From assembly GCA_035638075.1 (NCBI GenBank), contig DASRAU010000021.1, positions 146,473-210,472 on the forward strand: DNA of 64,000 bases, in the 5' to 3' direction. The notes under the pieces were generated by a model. It saw only the letters and a list, made by a program, of their open reading frames with translations. It had not been told where the DNA came from and searched no databases. The DNA is from DASRAU01 sp035638075 (GTDB lineage Bacteria; Acidobacteriota; Polarisedimenticolia; Gp22-AA2). Of the stretch, positions 17,810 to 26,304 are shown piece by piece (the first letter of the stretch is position 1; each line of letters starts with the position of its first letter). The position numbers and the translations under genes were made by a program.

Positions 17810-20320
17810 ATGGGGATCTCTACGTTCGTGCAGGACGTCCGGGTCGGGATGCGCGCGCTTTTGCGCGACAAGGGGTTCTGCGCCACCGCCATCCTGGTGC
17901 TGGCGCTCGGGATCTGCGGCGTCACCACCACCTTCAGCGTGGTCAACGGGATCCTGATCCGCGGCTTCTCGTTCCCCAACGCCGGCCGCCTCGTCAGCGT
18001 CAACTTCATCGACCCCGCCAGCCGGACCCCGTTCGGGGTGAACGGCCAGATCCATTCGCTGGATTTCGAGGACATGCAGCGGCAGCAGCGCTCCTTCGAG
18101 GCGATGACCGCCTACATCAGCGGCTCGACGGTCAACTGCACGGTGGACGGGAACCCGCGCCGCTACACCGGCGGCTACATCACCGACCCGTTCTTCCGCG
18201 TCCTCGGCGTCGCCCCCATCATGGGCCGCGACCTGCGCCCCGAGGACAACGTCCCGGGCGCCGCGAAAGTGGCGATCCTCGGTTACGGCATCTGGCAGCG
18301 GGACTTCGGCGGGGCCCAGGACATCGTCGGGAAGGGGTTCCGGGTCAACGGCACGCCGACGACCGTCGTCGGGGTCATGCCCAAGGGCTTCGCCTTCCCG
18401 CAGAACGAGGAGCTGTGGGTCCCCCTCTACACCGAGTTCCCGCCGCGCGAGCGGAGCGACCCGCGCGCCCTGACCCCCGCCGTCATGGCACTGCTCAAAC
18501 AGGGGACGACCCTCGAGCAGGCCAACGCGGAAGTGAGCGCCTTCGCCAAGGCCTCGGCGGAAGCCCACCCCGACACCAGCAAGCTGTTCGCGAGTGGAGA
18601 GGTCGAGCCGCTCCTCAAGACCTTCACGCCGCTGCCGCTGCGCGGCACGATCCTGACGATGCTGGCCTTCTGCGCCGGGCTCTTGCTCATCGGCTGCGTC
18701 AACGTCATGAACATGCAGTTCGCGCGATCGACGCTGCGCGCGCGGGACCTCGCGATCCGCTCGTCGCTGGGCGCCAGCCGGTCGCGCCTCGTGGTGCAGA
18801 TGCTGACGGAGAACCTGCTGGTCGCCGCCGCGGGGGCGGGGATCGGCGTGGCGCTGGCGGCGTACTGCATCGATCTCCTGCAGGCGACCATTCGCAACTT
18901 CGACAATCCGCCTCCCGCCTGGATCACCTTCCAGCTCGACCCGCCGGTCCTGATCTTCAGCGTCGGCGCCATGGTCCTGGCGGCGGTCATCTCCGGGCTG
19001 CCGCCCGCGTGGATGGGGTCGCGCGCCAGCGTCGTCTCCCTGCTCAAGGAAGGGGGACGGGGAAGCACGAGCCGCAAGACGCGCGTGCTGATGCGCGGCC
19101 TGGTCGTGGTGCAGGTGCTGGTGACCTGCGTCCTGCTCATCGGGTCGCTTTTGCAGCTGCGCTCGATCGTCGCGCAGCAGACCATCGACTATGGCTACGA
19201 CACCGGCGGCCTCATGTCGGCCCGCATGGGACTGATGGAGGGGGCCTACCCGACGCGGGAGGACCGCGCCGCCTTCTTCGACCGGCTGGTGCGCGAGCTG
19301 AAGCAGAGCCCCGAATACGAGACGGTGGCGCTCACCAACCGCTTCCGCATGGTGTTCGCCGGCAGCGGGCCGATCGAGCTCGAAGGGAAGGAGTACAAGG
19401 AGCGGCGCGACCGCCCGAATGCCAACTTCGAGCAGGTGACGCCCGACTTCTTCCAGGCCCTCGGCCAGTCGATCGTCGCCGGTCGCGGCATCCAGGAGGA
19501 CGACAGCGACGACAAGCTGCCGGTGGCGGTCGTCAACGAGGCGTTCGCGCGCCGCCACTTCGGCTCCGACAGCCCCCTCGGCCGGCGATTCCGCGGCCTC
19601 GACGGCAACCAGCAGGCCGGCCCGTGGCGCACCATCGTCGGCGTGGTCACGACGGTGCGGATGATGCCGCCGTTCAACATCCCCAACGTGGACGAGACCG
19701 GCTTCTACGTCCCGTTCTACGCCACTCCCTCGGGCCCGGCGCAGCCGGGACCGAACGTCACCCAGTTCGCCACGGTCCTCGTGAAGCCGCGCGGCGGGGT
19801 CGCCGCCGCGAGCCTCGCCAACGGCCTGCGGCGCGAGGTGGCGAAGGTCGACGCGGACCTGCCGCTCTACTACGTCGACACGCCGGCCCGCCACATCCAG
19901 GGGTTCGTCAGCCAGAACCGCATCGTCGCGGTGATGTTCACCATCTTCGGCGTGGTGGCGATGGTCATCGCCGCGGCCGGCATCTACGGGATCATGTCGT
20001 TCTCGGTCAGCCAGCGTGTGCAGGAGCTGGGAGTCCGCATGGCCCTCGGCGCCGACCGGCGCCGCATCCTGAGGATGGTGCTCGGCCAGGGATCCGTGCA
20101 GACCGGCGTCGGCCTCGGCCTCGGCCTGCTCCTGACGCTCGGCCTGGCGACGATGATCGGCGACGGCATCCAGACGGTGCTCTTCGGCGTCAGCCCGCGC
20201 GATCCGTTCGTTTACGCCACGGTCGCCGCGCTCCTGGCACTGGCGTCCTTGCTTGCCACCCTGGTTCCTGCGAGGCGGGCGACGCGGGTCGATCCGATGA
20301 TCGCCCTGCGCGCCGAGTAA
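17810..20320 (+). CDS. ADOP-type ABC transporter permease (MacB-like, duplicated)
   Basis: 836 aa with the layout of acidobacterial duplicated orphan permeases: a first helix (ATAILVLALGICGVTTTFSVVN), a large periplasmic MacB-PCD domain, three helices at about 275-410, a second helix/periplasmic unit and three final helices, ending TRVDPMIALRAE. No ATPase gene is adjacent, as is usual for this family. Transport of peptides or lipoproteins is guessed by analogy with MacB. The ATG at 17810 has GGAGG eight bases upstream; the earlier ATG at 17786 has none. Confidence 0.9.
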   Translation: MGISTFVQDVRVGMRALLRDKGFCATAILVLALGICGVTTTFSVVNGILIRGFSFPNAGRLVSVNFIDPASRTPFGVNGQIHSLDFEDMQRQQRSFEAMTAYISGSTVNCTVDGNPRRYTGGYITDPFFRVLGVAPIMGRDLRPEDNVPGAAKVAILGYGIWQRDFGGAQDIVGKGFRVNGTPTTVVGVMPKGFAFPQNEELWVPLYTEFPPRERSDPRALTPAVMALLKQGTTLEQANAEVSAFAKASAEAHPDTSKLFASGEVEPLLKTFTPLPLRGTILTMLAFCAGLLLIGCVNVMNMQFARSTLRARDLAIRSSLGASRSRLVVQMLTENLLVAAAGAGIGVALAAYCIDLLQATIRNFDNPPPAWITFQLDPPVLIFSVGAMVLAAVISGLPPAWMGSRASVVSLLKEGGRGSTSRKTRVLMRGLVVVQVLVTCVLLIGSLLQLRSIVAQQTIDYGYDTGGLMSARMGLMEGAYPTREDRAAFFDRLVRELKQSPEYETVALTNRFRMVFAGSGPIELEGKEYKERRDRPNANFEQVTPDFFQALGQSIVAGRGIQEDDSDDKLPVAVVNEAFARRHFGSDSPLGRRFRGLDGNQQAGPWRTIVGVVTTVRMMPPFNIPNVDETGFYVPFYATPSGPAQPGPNVTQFATVLVKPRGGVAAASLANGLRREVAKVDADLPLYYVDTPARHIQGFVSQNRIVAVMFTIFGVVAMVIAAAGIYGIMSFSVSQRVQELGVRMALGADRRRILRMVLGQGSVQTGVGLGLGLLLTLGLATMIGDGIQTVLFGVSPRDPFVYATVAALLALASLLATLVPARRATRVDPMIALRAE

Positions 20321-20363
20321 ACCGGAACCGGCTCCTCGGCCACCGTGGCTGCGACTCGTGCCG

Positions 20364-20993
20364 CTACTTCTTCGTGTAGGTCATCTCCATCATCTTCATC
20401 TCCTTGCCGTCGGGGCCGGGGCCCCACATCTCGAACATCTCGACGGTCGGAGAGGTCCACTTCGTCGTCATCCGTAGCTTCGATTGCGTCTTCTTGACCG
20501 GGTCGTTCATGGTGCCGGTGAAAGAACAGGTCTTGCCGGTGGCGTCGCACGTCCCTTCGGAGACGAACAGGCCGGTGGACATGCTGTCGTTCCAGGTGGA
20601 CCAGTACTTGCCGGTGACATTGTCGAAGCCCATCATCCCGTGGCCGCTGAACGGCATGCCCATCATCGAGGCGCTGACGTCCTCGACCCGGACGCGGCCG
20701 CCGAGCGCCATCGAGCGGGTCGCCGTGCCGGTATCTTCGGCCGGCGGCTGGCCCGGCGCGTGCCACGCCTTGATCTTCATGTCGTAGGTCCCCGCCGTCC
20801 CGGCCAGCGCCTGGTGCTGCGGCCCCGGCGTCCCGGCCTTCGCATAGGCCTCCATCTCCGCCTTCTGCTGCGGCGTCATGGCCGGCGGCGCCTGCCCCGC
20901 CGGCTTCTGCTGCGTCCCCTGCGCCACCGCCAGAGTGGCGGCGAGCCCCGTAGCCGACAGGACGAGAATCCAGTTCTTCCTGCGATGAAGCAT
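20364..20993 (-). CDS. Secreted DUF1579-family protein
   Basis: 209 aa. A signal peptide (KNWILVLSATGLAATLAVAQ) and a Gln/Pro/Ala linker precede a DUF1579 domain (about 60-205) with the pattern AGTYDMKIKAWHAPG, SMALGGRVRVEDV, GFDNVTGKYWSTWND and a final METTYT-like strand (MEMTYTKK). These are lipocalin-like domains of unknown role. The ATG at 20993 follows CGGAGGAAGAACCC. It is convergent with the permease, 43 bases apart. Confidence 0.85.
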   Translation of the reverse strand: MLHRRKNWILVLSATGLAATLAVAQGTQQKPAGQAPPAMTPQQKAEMEAYAKAGTPGPQHQALAGTAGTYDMKIKAWHAPGQPPAEDTGTATRSMALGGRVRVEDVSASMMGMPFSGHGMMGFDNVTGKYWSTWNDSMSTGLFVSEGTCDATGKTCSFTGTMNDPVKKTQSKLRMTTKWTSPTVEMFEMWGPGPDGKEMKMMEMTYTKK

Positions 20994-21204
20994 GGGTTCT
21001 TCCTCCGAGATTGAGGGCGATTGGGAACGAATTCCGATTTGAGGCGGGGAGTCTAGACGCCCGCCCGCGTGGATGGCAAGACGGGTCCAGCATCGGGAGG
21101 GATCGATCGCGGACCCACAGCGCTGGGAACGATTGGCGGTGGGCGGCGGTGGCCAGGGAGATCGTTAGGACCGCAACGAAGGTTGTGACAGGATCACGCC
21201 CCCC

Positions 21205-22842
21205 ATGATCTCGTTCACCAATGTCAGCAAGCAGTACGGCCAGCAGGTCCTCTTCGTGGAAGCATCTTTCCAGCTCAACCCGGGAGAGCGAGCTGGGCTC
21301 GTGGGCCCCAACGGCGCCGGCAAGACCACCGTCTTCCGGATGATCACCGGCGACGAGTCCCCCGACGAGGGGGACGTGACGGTCCCGAAGCGCCTGACCT
21401 TAGGCTACTTCCGCCAGGACGTCGAGGAGATGTCGGGGCGATCGGTGCTCGACGAGGCGATCGCCGGCAGCGGCCGGGTCGGCGACCTGCACCACGAGCT
21501 GGAATCCCTGCAGCGCGCCATGGCCGATCCGGCCAGAGCCGACGACATGGACGCGATCCTGGCCCGCTTCGGCGAAGTGCAGGAGTCCTACGAGCACCTG
21601 GGCGGCTATGCGCTCGAGAGCCGGGCGCGCGAGGTGCTGCACGGCCTGGGCTTCGAGGACGAGCGCATCGACGGTGACGTCGGGGCGCTGTCGGGCGGCT
21701 GGAAGATGCGCGTGGCGATGGCCCGCGTCCTGCTCGGCTCGCCCGACGTCCTGCTGATGGACGAGCCGACGAACCACCTCGACATCGAGTCGATCGTCTG
21801 GCTCGAGTCGTTCCTGAAGCAGTACCCGGGGACGCTCCTGTTGACGTCGCACGATCGATCGTTCCTGAACCGCGTGATCTCGAAGATCGTCGAGATCGAC
21901 GGCGGCGAGATCACCATGTACTCGGGGAACTATGACTTCTACGACCGGGAGCGGCGGCTGCGCGAGGCGAACCGCGAGGCCGCCTACGCGCGGCAGCAGG
22001 CGATGCTCGCGAAGGAGCAGCGCTTCATCGATCGCTTCCGCACCCACGCCGCCAAGGCGGCGCAGGTGCAGAGCCGCATCAAGGCGCTCGACAAGATCGA
22101 GAAGGTCACCCTCCCGAAGCGCCGCGCCGTCGTCACCTTCGACTTTCCCACGCCGCCGCGGTCGGGAGACCAGGTGGCGGTGCTCGAGCACGTCGGCAAG
22201 AACTACGGGCGCCGCGCCGTCCACGACGACCTGAGCCTGACCATCCGGCGCGGCGAGCGCTGGGCGGTGATGGGCAAGAACGGCGCCGGCAAGACCACGC
22301 TCCTGAGGCTGGTGGCGGGGGTGCTCGATCCCGACGGCGGCTCGGTGCGGCTCGGCGCGGCCGTGCGGATGGGTTACTTCGCGCAGCAGTCGCTCGATGT
22401 GCTCAAGGCCGACCTCACAGTCGAGGAGCAGCTCCAGTCCGATTTCCCGCGCGAAGGGACCGGCGTCCTGCGCAATCTCGCGGGGGCGTTCCAGTTCAGC
22501 GGCGAGGACGTGGACAAGAAGGTGCGGTCGCTCTCCGGCGGCGAGCGCTCGCGCCTGGCGATGGCGCGGCTGCTCTTCACGTCGCCGAACTTCCTCGTCC
22601 TCGACGAGCCGACCAACCACCTCGATCTCGCCACCAAGGAGATGCTGGTGGAAGCGCTCGGCTCCTTCGAGGGGACGATGCTGTTCGTGTCGCACGACCG
22701 CACCTTCCTGCGCGGCCTCGCCACGCGTGTCCTCGAGCTGGGAGGGGAGAGCGGGCGCGACGCGAAGCCGCTGCTCTTTCCCGGCACTTACGTCGAGTAC
22801 GTCGAGCGCACCGGCCACGAGGCGCCGGGGATCCGCGCCTGA
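21205..22842 (+). CDS. ABC-F family ATP-binding cassette protein
   Basis: 545 aa with two nucleotide-binding domains and no membrane part. NBD1 has Walker A GPNGAGKTT, signature LSGGWKMR and Walker B LLMDEPTNHLD; NBD2 has KNGAGKTT, LSGGERSRL and LVLDEPTNHLD. The inter-domain linker is a basic helical hairpin (KEQRFIDRFRTHAAKAAQVQSRIKALDK), the P-site tRNA interaction motif of ABC-F translation factors. It should act on the ribosome; whether it rescues stalls or protects from an antibiotic cannot be told. The MFS gene follows with a four-base overlap, so an antibiotic-protection pair is possible. Confidence 0.93.
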   Translation: MISFTNVSKQYGQQVLFVEASFQLNPGERAGLVGPNGAGKTTVFRMITGDESPDEGDVTVPKRLTLGYFRQDVEEMSGRSVLDEAIAGSGRVGDLHHELESLQRAMADPARADDMDAILARFGEVQESYEHLGGYALESRAREVLHGLGFEDERIDGDVGALSGGWKMRVAMARVLLGSPDVLLMDEPTNHLDIESIVWLESFLKQYPGTLLLTSHDRSFLNRVISKIVEIDGGEITMYSGNYDFYDRERRLREANREAAYARQQAMLAKEQRFIDRFRTHAAKAAQVQSRIKALDKIEKVTLPKRRAVVTFDFPTPPRSGDQVAVLEHVGKNYGRRAVHDDLSLTIRRGERWAVMGKNGAGKTTLLRLVAGVLDPDGGSVRLGAAVRMGYFAQQSLDVLKADLTVEEQLQSDFPREGTGVLRNLAGAFQFSGEDVDKKVRSLSGGERSRLAMARLLFTSPNFLVLDEPTNHLDLATKEMLVEALGSFEGTMLFVSHDRTFLRGLATRVLELGGESGRDAKPLLFPGTYVEYVERTGHEAPGIRA

Positions 22843-24134
22843 ACCCCGGCACGCCGCCCGCGGCCGGGCCGCTGCAGGCGCTGCTGCGATCGCTCCGGCA
22901 CCGGAACTTCAGGCTCTTCCTGTCGGGGCAGATGGTGTCGCTCGTCGGCACCTGGATGCAGAACGTGGCGCAGTCGTGGCTGGTGTACCGGCTGACCGGC
23001 TCGGCCCTCCTGCTCGGGGTGATCGGCTTCCTGTCGCAGTTCCCGGTGTTCCTCCTCGGACCGGTCGCGGGGACCGTCGCCGATCGCCGGGCGCGCCACC
23101 GGCTGGTCGTCGCCACCCAGACCGCGGCGATGCTCCTCGCCTTCGCGCTGGCGGCGCTGACGCTGAGCGGCCAGGTGCGCGTGTGGCACGTCGGGGTCCT
23201 GGCGGCGCTCGGAGGCGTCGTCAGCGCCTTCGACATCCCGGCCCGGCAGTCGTTCCTCGTCGAGATGGTGGGCCGCGACGATCTCGCCAACGCCATCGCG
23301 CTCAACTCGTCGATGTTCAACGGCGCGCGCGCCATCGGCCCGGCGCTGGCGGGCATCCTGGTGGCGACGCTCGGCGAGGGGTGGTGCTTCTTCCTCAACG
23401 GCGTCAGCTTCCTCGCGGTCATCGCGTCGCTCCTGCTGATGCGCCTGCCGCCGCGCGCGGTGCGCGTCTCCGCGGGCTCCCCGTGGCGCGACTTCGTCGA
23501 AGGCGTGGGGTTCGCGTGGACGAGCGCCCCGATCCGTGCGCTGCTCCTGCTCGTCGGCGCCGTCAGTCTCTTCGGCGCGCCGTACACGACCCTGATGCCG
23601 GTCTTCGCGGATCACATGGTCCCGGGAGGGCCGCGCACGCTCGGCGTGCTGATGGGCGCGGTCGGCATCGGGGCGCTCCTCGGTGCGATCAGCCTGGCGA
23701 TGCGCTCCACGGTGCGCGGGCTGGGACGGCGCGCGGCGCGGGCGGCGGCCCTGCTCGGCGTGCTGCTCGGCGTGTTCGTGGCGACCCGCTCGGTCCGGCT
23801 GGCGGCGCCGGTTCTCGTCGGCGTCGGGTTCGCCATGATGGTGCACATGGCGGCGGTCAACACGCTGCTGCAGTCGATGGTGCCGGACGCGCTGCGCGGG
23901 CGGGTGATGTCGCTCTACACCGCGATGAACATGGGGATGGCGCCGTTCGGGGCGCTCCTGGCCGGGGCGGTGGCGCACCGCGCGGGGGCGGGGCCCGCCG
24001 TCGCAGCGGGGGGCTTCGTGTGCCTGGTCACCGCGCTGTTCTTCCGCTCCCGCCTGCCGGCCCTGCGCGAAGAAGCCCGCCGCCTGCTGGACGAATCCGG
24101 GGAAGCCGGTAGCGGCCTCTCCGGCTCCACCTGA
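22839..24134 (+). CDS. MFS transporter, DHA3/EntS-like exporter
   Basis: About 431 aa with twelve predicted helices. The N-terminal signature SLRHRNFRLFLSGQMVSLVG continues with GTWMQNVAQSWLVYRLTGS, typical of EntS/DHA3 exporters, and DIPARQSFLVEMVGRDDL is the loop 4-5 motif. The first ATG (22932) falls inside helix 1, so the gene must start earlier on a non-AUG codon. The best candidate is the CTG at 22839 that overlaps the ABC-F stop (CTGA), which would couple the two genes. Cargo is unknown; siderophore or drug export is usual for the family. Confidence 0.85.
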   Translation: MNPGTPPAAGPLQALLRSLRHRNFRLFLSGQMVSLVGTWMQNVAQSWLVYRLTGSALLLGVIGFLSQFPVFLLGPVAGTVADRRARHRLVVATQTAAMLLAFALAALTLSGQVRVWHVGVLAALGGVVSAFDIPARQSFLVEMVGRDDLANAIALNSSMFNGARAIGPALAGILVATLGEGWCFFLNGVSFLAVIASLLLMRLPPRAVRVSAGSPWRDFVEGVGFAWTSAPIRALLLLVGAVSLFGAPYTTLMPVFADHMVPGGPRTLGVLMGAVGIGALLGAISLAMRSTVRGLGRRAARAAALLGVLLGVFVATRSVRLAAPVLVGVGFAMMVHMAAVNTLLQSMVPDALRGRVMSLYTAMNMGMAPFGALLAGAVAHRAGAGPAVAAGGFVCLVTALFFRSRLPALREEARRLLDESGEAGSGLSGST

Positions 24135-24274
24135 CGGTCAGGGCCGCGAAGCGTCAGGTTGGACCGGGCACCGGACAGCTGTCCCTTCACGGTGACCGGG
24201 GATTCTCCGTACGCCGCCGCCCGTCCGCCTTGCGGGCAGAAGAACCACGCTCCTTTGCGACGAATTCCTGACGA

Positions 24275-24290
24275 TGGCATTTCGCTTGCT
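24275..24290 (+). promoter_or_regulatory. Putative sigma-54 promoter for the first LPATAS gene
   Basis: TGGCATTTCGCTTGCT: GG at 24276-24277, exactly ten bases, GC at 24288-24289. It agrees with the TGGCAY-N6-TTGCW consensus. The predicted start is near 24301, 49 bases before the ATG. Confidence 0.65.
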
Positions 24291-24349
24291 GTTCACGGCG
24301 AACCGGAATGCGATGTGACAAGCGGTCAAGAACAAAGGAGACGGCTTCC

Positions 24350-24700
24350 ATGAAGAAAGCTCTTTTGATGTTCATCGTCCTGATGGCGCTGCCGATGACC
24401 GCCTTGCTGGCGCAGAGCGACCCGGCGACCGCCCCCGCGAATGATCCGCCGGCGGTCCAGTCCGACCCGGCGGACCCGAACCAGCCGGCGCCGGCCGACC
24501 AGGCCGCTCCTCCGGCCTACGCCCCGGCGCACGACGATGCCGCCGCCGATCCGGACGCGGCGAGCGCCGACCCCGATGCCAGCCAGAACCTGCCGGCGAC
24601 GGCGAGCCATGGGCCGCTGATCCTGCTGATGGGCATCCTGGCCATTGGAATGTTCCTCGTCCTGAAGGTTTTTCGCCGTCGCAGCGTTGACGTGTCCTGA
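24350..24700 (+). CDS. Small Asp/Pro/Ala-rich surface protein with LPATAS sorting signal
   Basis: 116 aa: a signal peptide (MKKALLMFIVLMALPMTALLAQ), an extended Asp-, Pro- and Ala-rich segment (22-78) without predicted fold, then NLPATAS (80-86), a hydrophobic helix (PLILLMGILAIGMFLVL) and KVFRRRS. This is the three-part plan of a sortase substrate. The same motif and plan occur in the protein at 36470, next to a sortase. The likely fate is transpeptidation between Thr and Ala to an unknown acceptor. The ATG follows AAAGGAG; a sigma-54 element lies upstream and a strong terminator downstream. Confidence 0.85.
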   Translation: MKKALLMFIVLMALPMTALLAQSDPATAPANDPPAVQSDPADPNQPAPADQAAPPAYAPAHDDAAADPDAASADPDASQNLPATASHGPLILLMGILAIGMFLVLKVFRRRSVDVS

Positions 24701-24724
24701 CGCCTCCGTCCTCCCCCCGTTCCC

Positions 24725-24762
24725 CGCGCGGCGCCGTGGCTCGGCGCCGCGCGTTTTTTTTT
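24725..24762 (+). terminator. Rho-independent terminator after the first LPATAS gene
   Basis: A perfect 12-bp stem, CGCGCGGCGCCG with CGGCGCCGCGCG, has loop TGGCT and is followed by nine T. It makes the LPATAS gene a single-gene transcript. Confidence 0.9.
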
Positions 24763-24928
24763 CCCGCAGCGGGGCCCTGACTCCGGCCGCGTCGGGAATC
24801 CGACGATCGGCGGTCCTCTGTGCGGCCGGTGGTCAGTGAACGAAGGCGAAGGCGTCAGCGGTCCGGAGACGGGGCCGGTTCTGGCGTGCCGTGCGGGAGG
24901 GACCTAGATTCCGTGCGGGAGGTGTCTG

Positions 24929-25063
24929 ATGACCAAGCGTGCCAAGAACAAGCTCCAGTCGAAGATGCGCCGCACGTGGAAGAAGGCCGTTCAGGCCCGC
25001 CGCAAGCACGAGCGCATGCTCAAGTCGTACAAGCGCATGCAGCGGCAGTATCGCGCGGCGTAA
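24929..25063 (+). CDS. Small Lys/Arg-rich protein of unknown function
   Basis: A 44-aa protein, MTKRAKNKLQSKMRRTWKKA to RMQRQYRAA, with about 40 percent Lys or Arg and an expected single amphipathic helix. The ribosome binding site GGGAGGTG lies eight bases before the ATG, and a stable hairpin follows the stop, so it is probably a real monocistronic gene. Nucleic-acid or ribosome binding is suggested only by charge. I do not recognise the family. It is one of three very basic proteins within 13 kb (with 13831 and 26305). Confidence 0.65.
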   Translation: MTKRAKNKLQSKMRRTWKKAVQARRKHERMLKSYKRMQRQYRAA

Positions 25064-25090
25064 GAGCCTCGCCGACAACGGGACATCGAG

Positions 25091-25148
25091 ACGGGCCCCC
25101 GGAACGTCTCCGGCGCGAAGGAACGCCGGAGCGCGTCCGGGGGCCCGT
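25091..25148. terminator. Large hairpin between convergent genes
   Basis: ACGGGCCCCCGGA and TCCGGGGGCCCGT form a perfect 13-bp stem enclosing a second hairpin (CTCCGGCG with CGCCGGAG). It is followed by TCTCTTTC on the plus strand and ends the small basic gene; it may also serve the convergent DUF4097-like gene. Confidence 0.65.
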
Positions 25149-25154
25149 TCTCTT

Positions 25155-26111
25155 TCAGATCGACGCCTGCCGGCGCGCGTGGGTCCCCGAGTCGATCTCG
25201 ACGGGGCCGTTGACCGTGGTGATGTGGATCACGGGGTGGCTCGAGCCGAAGAGCAGGTTCTGCGAACGGCCCGGCTGCCAGGCTCCCTCGCACCCCGCGC
25301 TGCAGTGGATCGGGCTGTTCCCCGACATCTTGAGACTCACCCCGGACTCGTAGCGCTCCGGGATCGTGAGACTCAGCGGACCGTTGGTGGCGTCCGCCTC
25401 GATGCCGTCGCCGTCCCAGCGCGTCCCGCGCAGCTCGATCGCCAGGGGTCCGTTGACGACGCTCACCTTCTGCCGGCCGCCGCCGGCGCGCAGGCTGACC
25501 GGGCCGTTCTCCGCCGCCACGTCGATCTCCCCCTCGCAGCCGTCGAGCTCCAGCGGCCCGTTGTGCGTGCGGGCGCGGATGGTCCCGGAGACGTCGCGCA
25601 GGCCGATCGGTCCGTTGTCGGCCTTCAGATCGAGCGTGGCGTCGGACGGGACCTGCACCAGAAAGTAGACCATCCAGTCGTCCCCGGAGGGGCCGCTCAT
25701 CGACAGGCGACCCGCGTCGAAGGCCACCTGGACCTCGTCGAGGGCGGCGCGGGCCTTCTCATGCGTCGATCCGGCGGCGGCGAGGCACGCCGTGACGGCG
25801 TAATCCGATCCCTTCCAGCCGCGCAGCGCCATGCCCGCCGAGCCCTCGAGGTGCATCTGGAGCGTCCGCGTCTCCGAACCCCTCAGCGTGAAGCTGCGCT
25901 CGTCCCGCGCCGTGGGACGCGGCTGGCGCTTGCTCCCGAAGAAGACCTTCACCTGGTCGCAGCTCTCCAGCGGCGTCTCGTCCGCCGTGGAGATCGAGAC
26001 GTTGTGGTCGGAGGCGAACGTCGTGGGCGCGGTGACCGCCACCCCGGGAAGCATTGCGACTGCCCCCGCAGCGGCGAGCGCGCGCCTGAGACCCGTCCAT
26101 CCGGAAAGCAT
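25155..26111 (-). CDS. Secreted DUF4097-like beta-helix protein with NGP repeats
   Basis: 318 aa. After a signal peptide (residues 1-33) and a region with SCDQVKVFFG, the C-terminal half contains six evenly spaced repeats centred on NGP: ADNGPIGLRD, THNGPLELDG, AENGPVSLRA, VVNGPLAIEL, ATNGPLSLTI and TVNGPVEIDS, about 20-25 residues apart. This is the right-handed beta-helix pattern of DUF4097/adhesin-type domains. The role is unknown; a surface or periplasmic scaffold is likely. The ATG at 26111 follows GAGGAGGGTGGCC. The open frame upstream of it has no start site of comparable quality. Confidence 0.82.
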   Translation of the reverse strand: MLSGWTGLRRALAAAGAVAMLPGVAVTAPTTFASDHNVSISTADETPLESCDQVKVFFGSKRQPRPTARDERSFTLRGSETRTLQMHLEGSAGMALRGWKGSDYAVTACLAAAGSTHEKARAALDEVQVAFDAGRLSMSGPSGDDWMVYFLVQVPSDATLDLKADNGPIGLRDVSGTIRARTHNGPLELDGCEGEIDVAAENGPVSLRAGGGRQKVSVVNGPLAIELRGTRWDGDGIEADATNGPLSLTIPERYESGVSLKMSGNSPIHCSAGCEGAWQPGRSQNLLFGSSHPVIHITTVNGPVEIDSGTHARRQASI

Positions 26112-26234
26112 GGCCACCCTCCTCTCGTGTGAGACGGCTCCGCGGGGAGCCCTGGAATCGACGACGGTTCTTTCTACGCAGCGGGGGGAGGCAGAGTTCG
26201 CATGGACCATGGCAGCCACCGGGTCTCACGACGG

Positions 26235-26250
26235 GGGCACGAGGCTTGCA
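26235..26250 (+). promoter_or_regulatory. Putative sigma-54 promoter for the basic protein at 26305
   Basis: GGGCACGAGGCTTGCA is nearly the textbook consensus (GGCACG-N4-TTGCA), with GG at 26236-26237, ten bases, and GC at 26248-26249. The predicted start is near 26261. Confidence 0.65.
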
Positions 26251-26304
26251 ATCGCGTGCACGCGCCGTCCGCTGACAGTCAACAGATGGGGGAGGAGGTC
26301 CGCC

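Noticed and set aside
24173..24184. Palindrome GGACAGCTGTCC upstream of the LPATAS gene
   Set aside because: It is a perfect 12-bp palindrome, but it is isolated, about 100 bases before the promoter, and has no second copy that I found. It could be an operator, but there is no support.
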